Shown here piece by piece: positions 56,429 through 64,000 of a stretch of 64,000 bases of DNA. The DNA is taken from positions 1-64,000 of the forward strand of contig JAGOAU010000013.1 in NCBI GenBank assembly GCA_017983755.1, in the 5' to 3' direction. The notes under the pieces were generated by a model. The model did no database searches and had not been told where the DNA came from. It worked only from the letters and a program-made list of their open reading frames with translations. Every line of letters begins with the position of its first letter. Positions within the stretch are counted from its first letter, which is position 1. The position numbers and the translations under genes were made by a program. This stretch comes from Azonexus sp. GTDB lineage: Bacteria > Pseudomonadota > Gammaproteobacteria > Burkholderiales > Rhodocyclaceae.

Positions 56429-57303
56429 ACGCGACCTTCGTTGACCGGCGGCAGGTCGGCCGCCGCTTTTCCCGCGTCGCGGCGAATTACGAACAGGCAG
56501 ATTTCTTCGCCCGCGAGGTCGATCGCCGCATGCAGGAGCGGCTCGATTACATCAAGCTCGAGCCGAAGCGCATTCTCGATCTCGGTTGCAGCCGGGGGGG
56601 CAGCATTCCCGGCCTCGCGGCTCGTTATCCCGCTGCCCAACTGATCGGCCTGGATATTTCTCCGGCCATGTTGCAGGCTGGCCAAATCGCACGTCCGGGC
56701 TGGCAGCGCTGGCTGGGCCTGGGGCGCCAGGCTCAGGTGCAGCGGTTGGCCGGCGATGCCGTGAAATTGCCCCTCAAATCGCAGTCGACCGCAATCGTCT
56801 GGTCCAACCTGTTGCTGCACTGGCTGGACGACCCGTTGCCAGCGCTTGCCGAGGCTCACCGTGTGCTCGAAGTCGGTGGTCTGCTGATGTTTTCGACGCT
56901 GGGTCCGGATTCGCTGAAGGAGTTGCGCTCGGCATTTTCCGATGGCTATGCGCACACCCAGCGTTTCATCGACATGCACGACCTCGGCGACATGCTGGTT
57001 GGCTGCGGCTTTGCCGACCCGGTGATGGACATGGAAGTCCTGACCCTGACGTACGACGTTTTCGACGACATGCTCGGCGAACTGCGCGCAGCCGGTTCCG
57101 GCTGTGCCATGAAGGCGCGCCGCCACGGCCTGACCGGACGCCAGACCTGGGCGAGGGCGCGTGCTGCATATGAAGGCTTGCGTAGCGACGGCAAGCTGCC
57201 GGCGACATTCGAGATCGTCTACGGCCACGCCTGGAAGGTGCCGCCGAAGCAGACCGCCGATGGCCGCGCCGTCATCCGTTTCGATGCGCCGCGCCGGAAG
57301 TAG
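56425..57303 (+). CDS. bioC: Malonyl-ACP O-methyltransferase
   Basis: 292 residues with a TTG start overlapping the bioB stop. SAM-binding [10 protein letters not shown] (about 50-60), [13 protein letters not shown] after the core, and the BioC-type FIDMHDLGD. Methylates malonyl-ACP so the fatty-acid pathway can build pimeloyl-ACP. Contains a TGCGGTCGAC copy. Confidence 0.9.
   Translation: MNATFVDRRQVGRRFSRVAANYEQADFFAREVDRRMQERLDYIKLEPKRILDLGCSRGGSIPGLAARYPAAQLIGLDISPAMLQAGQIARPGWQRWLGLGRQAQVQRLAGDAVKLPLKSQSTAIVWSNLLLHWLDDPLPALAEAHRVLEVGGLLMFSTLGPDSLKELRSAFSDGYAHTQRFIDMHDLGDMLVGCGFADPVMDMEVLTLTYDVFDDMLGELRAAGSGCAMKARRHGLTGRQTWARARAAYEGLRSDGKLPATFEIVYGHAWKVPPKQTADGRAVIRFDAPRRK
56784..56793 (-). 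repeat. TGCGGTCGAC repeat copy 16
   Basis: Antisense to bioC, which reads QSTAI. Tracts AAAT (56776-56779) and AAATT (56764-56768). Confidence 0.85.
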
Positions 57304-57306
57304 CCG

Positions 57307-57972
57307 CTAATCCGGCTTCTGCCTGAAGAACTTGAGCGGCTTGGCGGCAGGAAACTGCGGCACCGGAATTGCCTTGCGCTGCCGTTCGCGCACGCGCCAG
57401 CCGAGCAGGAAGGCGAGGGCAACCGAGTAGGCCAGCGGCCACAGCAGCGCCGTCGCCTTGACCAGCCAGAAATAATGGACGCAGGCGAGAATGCTGATCA
57501 GGTAGACGTTGCGGTGCAGTTCCTGCCACTTGCGCCCGCCCAGTTTGCGGATCGCCCACTGGTTCGACGTTGCGGCCAGCGGAATCAGCAGCAGAAATGC
57601 AGCGAAGCCGACGGTGACGAAGGGGCGCTTGAAAATGTCCTTGGCGATTTCGTCGACCGCAAAAGAATGGTCGAAGCCGATGAAGGACAGGAAATGGAGC
57701 GTCGCATAAAAGAAGGTGAACAGGCCGAGCATGCGCCGCAGACGGAGCAGCCAGTGCCATTCTGTGTAGTGGCGAAGCGGCGTGATGCAGAGCGTCAGCA
57801 GCAGGAAATTGATGGTCCAGGTGCCGGTCCAGCGCTGGACGAACTCGACCGGGTTGGGGCCGAAGTCGCCGGTGTAGGCGGCCCACAACAGTCGTCCCAG
57901 CGGCAGCAGGGCGACAAGGAAAAGGGCGGCTTTGAGCTGGGCGATCGGCGGGGTGGTATTTTGCGTGTTCAT
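57307..57972 (-). CDS. msrQ: Haem-binding membrane subunit MsrQ
   Basis: 221 residues, six helices of the ferric-reductase-like fold (FVQRWTGTWTINFLLLTLCITPLRH start, HFLSFIGFDHS, RKLGGRKWQELHR) with the haem-ligating histidines. Passes electrons from the quinone pool to MsrP. Three bases after msrP. Confidence 0.95.
   Translation of the reverse strand: MNTQNTTPPIAQLKAALFLVALLPLGRLLWAAYTGDFGPNPVEFVQRWTGTWTINFLLLTLCITPLRHYTEWHWLLRLRRMLGLFTFFYATLHFLSFIGFDHSFAVDEIAKDIFKRPFVTVGFAAFLLLIPLAATSNQWAIRKLGGRKWQELHRNVYLISILACVHYFWLVKATALLWPLAYSVALAFLLGWRVRERQRKAIPVPQFPAAKPLKFFRQKPD
57652..57661 (-). repeat. TGCGGTCGAC repeat copy 17
   Basis: In msrQ, read FAVDE. Tracts ATTT (57647-57650) and AAAAT (57632-57636). 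Confidence 0.85.
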
Positions 57973-57975
57973 CGT

Positions 57976-58929
57976 TCAGAAATTCTTGCGTAAATCCATG
58001 CCGGAATATAACCCGGCCACTTGTTCGGCATACCCGTTGAACGGCAATGTCTTGCGCTTAAAGAACTCGCCCAGCCGGCGTTCATGGCTCTGGCTCCAGC
58101 GCTTGTGCGGCACGTCCGGGTTGACGTTGGAATAAAAGCCGTATTCGTCGGGGGCGGCCTTGGTCCACACAGTCGGGGGCTGCTTTTCGACGAAGCGAAC
58201 CTTGACGATCGACTTGGCGCCCTTGAAACCATACTTCCACGGAACGACCACGCGCAACGGGGCGCCATTCTGCTTGGGCATATGTTCGCCGTACATGCCG
58301 AGGCCAAGCAGGGCCAGCGGATGCGTCGCCTCGTCGAGCCGGAGCGCCTCGATGTATGGCCAGTCGAGAAACGGAACGCGGACGTAGGGCATCTGCTCGG
58401 GATCGGCCAGGCTCCAGAATTCGACGAACTTCGCGTTGCCGGTGACGTCGCTGCGCTTGATCAGTTCGGCGAGCGGGATGCCGACCCAGGGAATGACGGC
58501 GCTCCAGCCTTCGACGCAGCGCATCCGATAGATCCGCTCCTCAAGCGGCGCCCACTTGAGCATGTCCTCGATGGCAAAGGTCTTCGGTGCCTTGACCTCG
58601 CCTTCGATGCTGACTGTCCACGGCCGGGTACGCAGGCGGTGCGCGTGACGCGCGGGGCTGTCCTTGTCCGGCCCGAATTCGTAGAAATTGCCGTATTCGG
58701 TGACCGAGGCGTAGGGGGTGATCTTTTCATCGCTTGCCGAAAATGGCCCCGGGGTGACTGCCTCGAAACGGGTGCGTTCGCCAGTCGCCGCAGGGCTGCT
58801 GCCGCTCAGCCCGAGACCGGCGGCGCCCAGTCCGAGCGTCAGGCCGCGCAGAAAATCGCGGCGCGCGCCATAGACGGCGGACGGAGTGATTTCCGAGGGA
58901 GGAATATCCGGACGGTGCAATATCAGCAT
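57976..58929 (-). CDS. msrP: Periplasmic methionine sulfoxide reductase catalytic subunit MsrP
   Basis: 317 residues. Tat signal ARRDFLRGL (about 22-30), then a sulfite-oxidase-fold molybdopterin domain with the Mo-ligating Cys138 in [10 protein letters not shown]. Repairs oxidised methionine in envelope proteins, for example after hypochlorite. Operon msrP-msrQ. Confidence 0.96.
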   Translation of the reverse strand: MLILHRPDIPPSEITPSAVYGARRDFLRGLTLGLGAAGLGLSGSSPAATGERTRFEAVTPGPFSASDEKITPYASVTEYGNFYEFGPDKDSPARHAHRLRTRPWTVSIEGEVKAPKTFAIEDMLKWAPLEERIYRMRCVEGWSAVIPWVGIPLAELIKRSDVTGNAKFVEFWSLADPEQMPYVRVPFLDWPYIEALRLDEATHPLALLGLGMYGEHMPKQNGAPLRVVVPWKYGFKGAKSIVKVRFVEKQPPTVWTKAAPDEYGFYSNVNPDVPHKRWSQSHERRLGEFFKRKTLPFNGYAEQVAGLYSGMDLRKNF

Positions 58930-58965
58930 GGTGTTACCTCGCGTGCCTTGTTTGCACAGTAGTCG

Positions 58966-58980
58966 TTCCGGACTCCGGAA
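58966..58980. promoter_or_regulatory. Palindrome upstream of msrP
   Basis: TTCCGGACTCCGGAA, a 7-base perfect dyad around one base, 37 bases before the msrP ATG; candidate operator of an oxidative-stress regulator. No regulator gene is adjacent. Confidence 0.45.
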
Positions 58981-59052
58981 AACTTACAGTCGCGTGGCGA
59001 TACGTGTAGAACTGAGACAGTGATGGCTGCCAGCCGTGAGTTGGTGGCTGGA

Positions 59053-59088
59053 AAAGACAATCGCCCGGAAACGCGGGCGATTGTCTTT
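59053..59088 (-). terminator. Terminator after the CBS-domain gene
   Basis: 15-bp stem AAAGACAATCGCCCG/CGGGCGATTGTCTTT with a 6-base loop, the longest perfect hairpin seen here. It lies 22 bases past the CBS-gene stop. Confidence 0.88.
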
Positions 59089-59109
59089 CTGGGGCAAGCG
59101 GTTGAAGAC

Positions 59110-59541
59110 TCAGCCGGAAATGTAGTGCTCCAGTTGCTTGATCAGGAATTGCTGGCTGCTGATGGTTTCCTTGACCAGGTCGCCGATGGAGATGATGCCG
59201 GCGACGCTGCCGTCTTCATTGAGTACCGGCAGGTGGCGGAAGCGCTTTTCCGTCATCAGCGCCATGCACTCGTCGAGCGTCGTGCCGGGCGTTACATAGG
59301 CGACCTTGTCGCTCATGATTTCGCTGACCAGGGTTTCCTTCGAACTCTTGCCATGCAGAATGATCTTGCGGGCGTAATCGCGTTCCGAAAAGATGCCGAC
59401 CAGTTGTTCGCCGTCGAGCACCATCAGGGCGCCGACGTCGTGCTGGGCCATCAGGGTCAGGGCATGAAAGACGGAGTCGTTCGGCGCGACGACGGCGAGC
59501 GGCCGATGCTTGCCGGCCAGCATTTGTTTGAGCGTTTTCAT
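59110..59541 (-). CDS. Paired CBS-domain protein
   Basis: 143 residues: two CBS motifs making one Bateman module (about 8-65 and 73-130), with VFHALTLMAQHDVGALMV, GIFSERDYARK and FRHLPVLN. Such stand-alone proteins bind adenine nucleotides and tune partner enzymes. GAGGAG ribosome site. Partner unknown. Confidence 0.9.
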   Translation of the reverse strand: MKTLKQMLAGKHRPLAVVAPNDSVFHALTLMAQHDVGALMVLDGEQLVGIFSERDYARKIILHGKSSKETLVSEIMSDKVAYVTPGTTLDECMALMTEKRFRHLPVLNEDGSVAGIISIGDLVKETISSQQFLIKQLEHYISG

Positions 59542-59623
59542 GTTTGGTCTCCTCGGCGAGGTTGAACGTTGTTGTCAGAGCAGTCTATCCGCCCGTGGCG
59601 CGGATGCCAAGGCCGGAAAAAAG

Positions 59624-59648
59624 AAAAGGCAGCCGCAGCTGCCTTTTT
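59624..59648 (-). terminator. Terminator of cytochrome c4 gene
   Basis: 10-bp stem AAAAGGCAGC/GCTGCCTTTT with CGCA loop; the minus strand continues into CTTTTTTCC. Confidence 0.9.
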
Positions 59649-59664
59649 CCCATGATTCGCCGGG

Positions 59665-60300
59665 TTAGCGAAGACCGGCGGCGTATTCCGCCACGGCCTT
59701 GATTTCGACATCGGACATCTTGGCGGCGATCATCCGCATCATCTTTTCCGGATCGTTGTTGCGTTCCTCGGTGCGGAAGGTCTTCAGCTGCGCCTCGGTG
59801 TATTCCGCGAACTGGCCGGCCAGGCGCGGATACTGGGCGGGCATGCCGGCACCGGCCGGACCGTGGCAGCCGGCACAGGCCGGAATGCCCTTCTTGAAGT
59901 CGCCCTGGCGCCAGATCCTCTGGCCGAGGGCAATCTGTGACTCATCCTTGGCGACGGCCGGCTTCAGCTTCTGGCTGGCAAACCAGGCGGCGAGGTTCTT
60001 CATGTCTTCGTCCGAAAGGGCGGCAACCATGCCGCCCATGATGGCGTTGTTGCGGGCTGCCGGCTTGCCATCGGCGGCCTTGAAGTTCTTCAGTTGCTTG
60101 TAGATGTACTCCTCGCCCTGCTGGGCGAGATGCGGGTTGGCCGCGGCAGCGCTATTGCCGTCGGCACCATGACAGGCGATGCAGACGGTTTCGGCGATGG
60201 CCTTGCCCTTGGCGGGGTCTGCCTTGGCTTTGGCTTCTTCAGCCGCGTGAGACATGAAACTGGTGGCAAGAAGGATTGCCATTGCCGCTGTACGGATCAT
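59665..60300 (-). CDS. Dihaem cytochrome c4
   Basis: 211 residues: signal peptide cut after about residue 19, then two class I cytochrome domains, CIACH at 40-44 and CAGCH about 140, each with a distal Met (NAIMGGM, PEKMMRM). Periplasmic electron carrier between the bc1 complex and terminal oxidases. Confidence 0.95.
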   Translation of the reverse strand: MIRTAAMAILLATSFMSHAAEEAKAKADPAKGKAIAETVCIACHGADGNSAAAANPHLAQQGEEYIYKQLKNFKAADGKPAARNNAIMGGMVAALSDEDMKNLAAWFASQKLKPAVAKDESQIALGQRIWRQGDFKKGIPACAGCHGPAGAGMPAQYPRLAGQFAEYTEAQLKTFRTEERNNDPEKMMRMIAAKMSDVEIKAVAEYAAGLR

Positions 60301-60408
60301 TTTCGAACTCCTAGTGCGCGTTTTTGGGCGCTTTGGCCGGAACGGAAGTTACAAACCTGCTATTCTATATCAATTCTCCGCCGCCTTGGCGGCTCTCGAG
60401 AGTATTTT

Positions 60409-61071
60409 ATGCCTTTGTTCCAGCAGGCGGTTTTTCTTACGACCGTCGCCCATCTTCGCGATCTGCCGCAAGACTCCGTTCGTGAAGTCGCCTTTGCCGG
60501 GCGCTCCAATGCCGGCAAGTCTTCCGCGATCAATACGCTGGCCGGGCGTGTCCGCCTGGCGTATGTCAGCAAGACACCCGGCCGCACCCAGCATCTCAAT
60601 TACTTCACGCTGTCAGACGGCAAATACTTTGTCGACCTGCCCGGTTACGGGTATGCCAAGGCGCCGGAAGCAATCCGCTCGCAGTGGGAGGGGCTGATCG
60701 GCCCCTATCTCAGCAAGCGGGAGCAACTGGCCGGTCTGGTCGTCATTATGGATATTCGCCGGCCGTTGACTGACCTGGATTTGCGCCTGATCGACTGGTT
60801 CCGTCCGACGGGGCGTCCCATCCACGTGCTGCTGTCCAAGGCGGACAAACTGAGTCGACAGGAGCAGACGAGAGCGCTGCGTTCGGTCAAGGCGGAACTG
60901 GCGACCTGGGGCGATGCCGAGTTGTATTCGGTGCAACTCTTCTCCAGCCTGAAAAAGACGGGGGTCGAGGAGGCGGAGACGGTATTGGCCGGCTGGCTGG
61001 GGATCGAGAAAAAAGTGCCGGCAAACAAAAGACCCCCGGATAAGGGGGGTCCGGGGGCCAAAATGCCTTAA
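60409..61071 (+). CDS. engB: Ribosome biogenesis GTPase YsxC/EngB
   Basis: 220 residues from ATG 60409. G motifs: GRSNAGKSS (G1), TPGRT (G2 region), DLPGYGYAK (G3), SKADKL (G4). Needed for 50S assembly. The last 14 residues ([13 protein letters not shown] tail) are encoded by a GC-rich hairpin, 61033-61057. Confidence 0.95.
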   Translation: MPLFQQAVFLTTVAHLRDLPQDSVREVAFAGRSNAGKSSAINTLAGRVRLAYVSKTPGRTQHLNYFTLSDGKYFVDLPGYGYAKAPEAIRSQWEGLIGPYLSKREQLAGLVVIMDIRRPLTDLDLRLIDWFRPTGRPIHVLLSKADKLSRQEQTRALRSVKAELATWGDAELYSVQLFSSLKKTGVEEAETVLAGWLGIEKKVPANKRPPDKGGPGAKMP

Positions 61072-61189
61072 CGTGGTCAAGGCACCCGCTCAGGGAGGTG
61101 AAGCGGGAGACAGCGCGTGCCATCTGCTGAGTCTGACGTGGGTCAATGCGAAAAGTTCCACAGCGAACAAAAATCTGCAATCTGAATGA

Positions 61190-62206
<1,017 letters not shown>

Positions 62207-62223
62207 GGTCAGGCTTGTCCGGC

Positions 62224-62253
62224 AAAAAGGGCGGCATGGGCCGCCCTTTCGTG
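62224..62253. terminator. Bidirectional terminator hemB / slmA
   Basis: 10-bp stem AAAGGGCGGC/GCCGCCCTTT, ATGG loop, A/T tails on both sides; the convergent gene ends three bases on. Confidence 0.88.
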
Positions 62254-62255
62254 TT

Positions 62256-62867
62256 TCAGGCGTTGGCCGGCACCCCGGACTGCGACAGGCAGGCGAAGTA
62301 AAGCATCGGCCATTGCTGCGGCCATTGTGCCAGCGGCTCGCGGACGAAGCCGCTGCGCGCATACTGTTCCCAGCGGCCGACGACGTAGCAGCGCAGCAGG
62401 TTCGCCAGGGCGCCGAAATCGGCGTCCGGCTTCAGGTTTTCCTGCGCTGCGGCGATGCGCAGCGCCTGTTTCAGGGCCGCCTCGGTCTTGTCGAGCAGGG
62501 CATTGATGCGCGTCTGCAGGCGTTCGTTTTCATTGCTCAGGGCGTCGCCGATCAGCACGCGCGTCATGCCGCGATTTTTCTGGGCGAAGCGTAGCAACAG
62601 GCCGAGGATCAATTCCACCTGCTTGAGCCCCTGGGTTTCTTCGGAAGTGATCTGGTTGATTACGCCGAACAGGCTTTGCTCAATGAATTCGATCAGTCCG
62701 TCGAACATCTGGGCCTTGCTGGCGAAGTGGCGATAGAGCGCGGCTTCGGAGCATTCCAGTTTGGCCGCGAGGGCGGCGGTGGTGATCTTCTCCCCCTTGG
62801 GCGTTTCCAGCATCTGGGCCAGGGTTTGCAGAATTTGCAGGCGGCGTTCGCCGGGCTTGGTCGCCAT
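62256..62867 (-). CDS. slmA: Nucleoid occlusion factor SlmA (TetR family)
   Basis: 203 residues; HTH with ITTAALAAKLECSEAALYRHF is the SlmA signature, and length fits. In gammaproteobacteria SlmA binds chromosome sites and disrupts FtsZ rings over DNA. Neighbouring argB and a HAD gene match the usual betaproteobacterial context. Confidence 0.9.
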   Translation of the reverse strand: MATKPGERRLQILQTLAQMLETPKGEKITTAALAAKLECSEAALYRHFASKAQMFDGLIEFIEQSLFGVINQITSEETQGLKQVELILGLLLRFAQKNRGMTRVLIGDALSNENERLQTRINALLDKTEAALKQALRIAAAQENLKPDADFGALANLLRCYVVGRWEQYARSGFVREPLAQWPQQWPMLYFACLSQSGVPANA

Positions 62868-62911
62868 GGTCTTGTCTCCCTCCGTTATGGTTTTTGGATT
62901 TTGCCCAAAAA

Positions 62912-63553
62912 TTATAGTCGACCGCAGCGTTCCGGAAGTTCGAGCACCGAGGTGATTTTTTGATCGACACTGGGTGAGCGGCGGTAGCTAGCGCTTACCC
63001 ACACGGTCTTCATGCCGAGTTTCTTGGCGGCGACGAGATTGGCGAGACTGTCCTCGACCATGATGCAGCGTCGCGGGTCGAGCCGTTCCGCGCGCAGCAG
63101 CGTGCGGAAGCCGGCGAGCATCGGTTTTGGCTGGTAACGGACGTTTTCGACCGAATAGACGGCGTCGAAGCAGGCATCCAGGCCGGTGATTTCGAGGATG
63201 GCCTCGGCGTAGAGGCGTGGCGCGTTGGAAAAGATGATCTTGCGCCCGCGCAGGCGACGCAGGGCGTGGATGACCGGGCGCTCGAAGACGACGAGGCGGC
63301 GCAGATCGGGAAACTGGTGCGTTTCGCGCAGGAAATGGTCGGGGTCAGTGCCGTGATGGCGGATCAGGCCGAGCAGTGTGGCGCCGTAGCGTACCCAGTA
63401 ATCCTGCCGGATGCGCGTCGCTTCGTGCCGGTCGACGCCCAGATGCCGCTCGATGTAGTCGCGCATCGAGCGGTTGATGTGGGGAAAGATGTGGGGGGTC
63501 GCGTTGTGGAGGGTGTTGTCGAGGTCGAATAGCCAGGTGCGACCGGACTTCAT
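62912..63553 (-). CDS. HAD-superfamily pyrimidine 5'-nucleotidase
   Basis: 213 residues. HAD motifs WLFDLDNTLH (nucleophile Asp10), SNAPRLYAE (motif II), KPMLAGF (Lys) and VEDSLANL (motif IV). Dephosphorylates pyrimidine nucleotides or related phosphates. The final codons and stop (CGRL, TAA) overlap a TGCGGTCGAC copy. Confidence 0.88.
   Translation of the reverse strand: MKSGRTWLFDLDNTLHNATPHIFPHINRSMRDYIERHLGVDRHEATRIRQDYWVRYGATLLGLIRHHGTDPDHFLRETHQFPDLRRLVVFERPVIHALRRLRGRKIIFSNAPRLYAEAILEITGLDACFDAVYSVENVRYQPKPMLAGFRTLLRAERLDPRRCIMVEDSLANLVAAKKLGMKTVWVSASYRRSPSVDQKITSVLELPERCGRL
62917..62926 (-). repeat. TGCGGTCGAC repeat copy 18
   Basis: Across the last codons of the HAD gene (CGR before Leu-stop). 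Tracts at 62907-62916, 62898-62902 and 62891-62895. Confidence 0.9.
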
Positions 63554-64000
63554 TTAGTGCGACTTGATCATCGTGCCGACCCCGTGGTCGGTCAGGATTT
63601 CCAGCAACAGCGCGTGTTCGACGCGGCCGTCGATGATGTGCACGCCTTTGACGCCGTTGCGCGCGGCATCGAGGGCTGAGCCGATCTTCGGCAGCATGCC
63701 GCCGGAGAGGGTGCCATCTTCGACCATTTCGTCGATCTGCTTGGGTGTGATGCCGGTGATCAGATTGCCGGCCTTGTCCAGCACACCTGGCGTATTGGTC
63801 AGCAGGACCAGCTTTTCGGCCTTCAGCACTTCGGCGATCTTGCCGGCGACGACGTCCGCGTTGATGTTGTAGGTTTCACCATCCTTGCCAACACCGATCG
63901 GGGCGATCACTGGAATGAAAGCGCCGCGGTCGAGGTGGTCGATCAGCGACGGGTCGATCTGGGTGATCTGCCCGACCTGTCCGACGTCGATCAGGTCGCC
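63554..64000 (-). CDS. argB: Acetylglutamate kinase, C-terminal part (cut by window end)
   Basis: 148 residues are present and the frame is open to the window end. [29 protein letters not shown] and [15 protein letters not shown] are the amino-acid-kinase and arginine-pathway marks. Second step of arginine synthesis. Its stop abuts the HAD gene start. Confidence 0.95.
   Translation of the reverse strand, partial: GDLIDVGQVGQITQIDPSLIDHLDRGAFIPVIAPIGVGKDGETYNINADVVAGKIAEVLKAEKLVLLTNTPGVLDKAGNLITGITPKQIDEMVEDGTLSGGMLPKIGSALDAARNGVKGVHIIDGRVEHALLLEILTDHGVGTMIKSH

Overview
The window is a GC-rich, gene-dense piece of a Gram-negative chromosome, and gene content and protein character point to a betaproteobacterium of the Rhodocyclales (Dechloromonas/Azonexus-like). 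This is inferred from the tandem phasins and PhaJ-type hydratase, the Porin_4-type porin, the cytochrome c4, MsrPQ and the split lpt and trp clusters; there is no rRNA gene in the window to prove it. I saw no tRNA, rRNA or CRISPR array.

Layout. 1-1618: end of a sensor kinase and its NtrC-class sigma-54 regulator. 1634-5427: leftward envelope operon (GT2, GT39/ArnT-like, PAP2 phosphatase, small hydrolase). 5513-7895: trpG-trpD-trpC, overlapping, without trpE. 7986-11738: membrane adenylate cyclase, orphan histidine kinase and a prepilin-like protein. 11781-16488: KefB/C-type antiporter, then kdsD-kdsC-lptC-lptA for Kdo/LPS. 16600-17912: two phasin genes behind a strong promoter with TGC-rich (PhaR-like) repeats. 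17985-23426: CinA-like protein, EI24 membrane protein, hrpA. 23614-30976: mixed small genes, a NafY/NifX-like protein, a LysR regulator, a double nitroreductase (SagB type) with a short ankyrin protein, and fluC/crcB. 31045-37140: glnS, DUF924, an M.TaqI-like adenine methyltransferase, pyrF, zinc and M23 peptidases. 37143-41841: leftward cytochrome c, E1 beta and alpha (acoBA-like), a PNPOx-GAF-wHTH protein, a PNPOx-like protein and an unlisted 41-aa lipoprotein. 42291-46538: MacA-like/ATPase/two-permease exporter. 46587-51500: phaJ-like, RNA pseudouridine synthase, FKBP, rplU-rpmA-obgE-proB. 51501-52491: a small accessory patch with a broken ISL3 transposase and a HepT-MntA (type VII) toxin-antitoxin pair. 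52675-64000: porin, trmL, comF, bioB-bioC, msrPQ, CBS protein, cytochrome c4, engB, hemB, slmA, HAD phosphatase and argB (cut by the window end).

Most striking signal. A 10-mer, TGCGGTCGAC, occurs 18 times exactly on the two strands, against roughly 0.3 expected from base composition. All 18 copies are preceded by a pyrimidine, 14 of 18 by G-pyrimidine, and most are followed by one or two short A/T tracts about 9-12 bases apart. In genes it is read in five different ways, so selection is on the DNA and not on a peptide. The architecture (GC core containing TGCGGT followed by phased A/T tracts) resembles the Pasteurellaceae DNA uptake signal sequence. I propose it is an uptake-signal-like repeat of this lineage; this is inference and needs a genome-wide count and an uptake test. 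The window also carries comF, a CinA-like gene and a prepilin-like gene, which fits with but does not prove natural competence.
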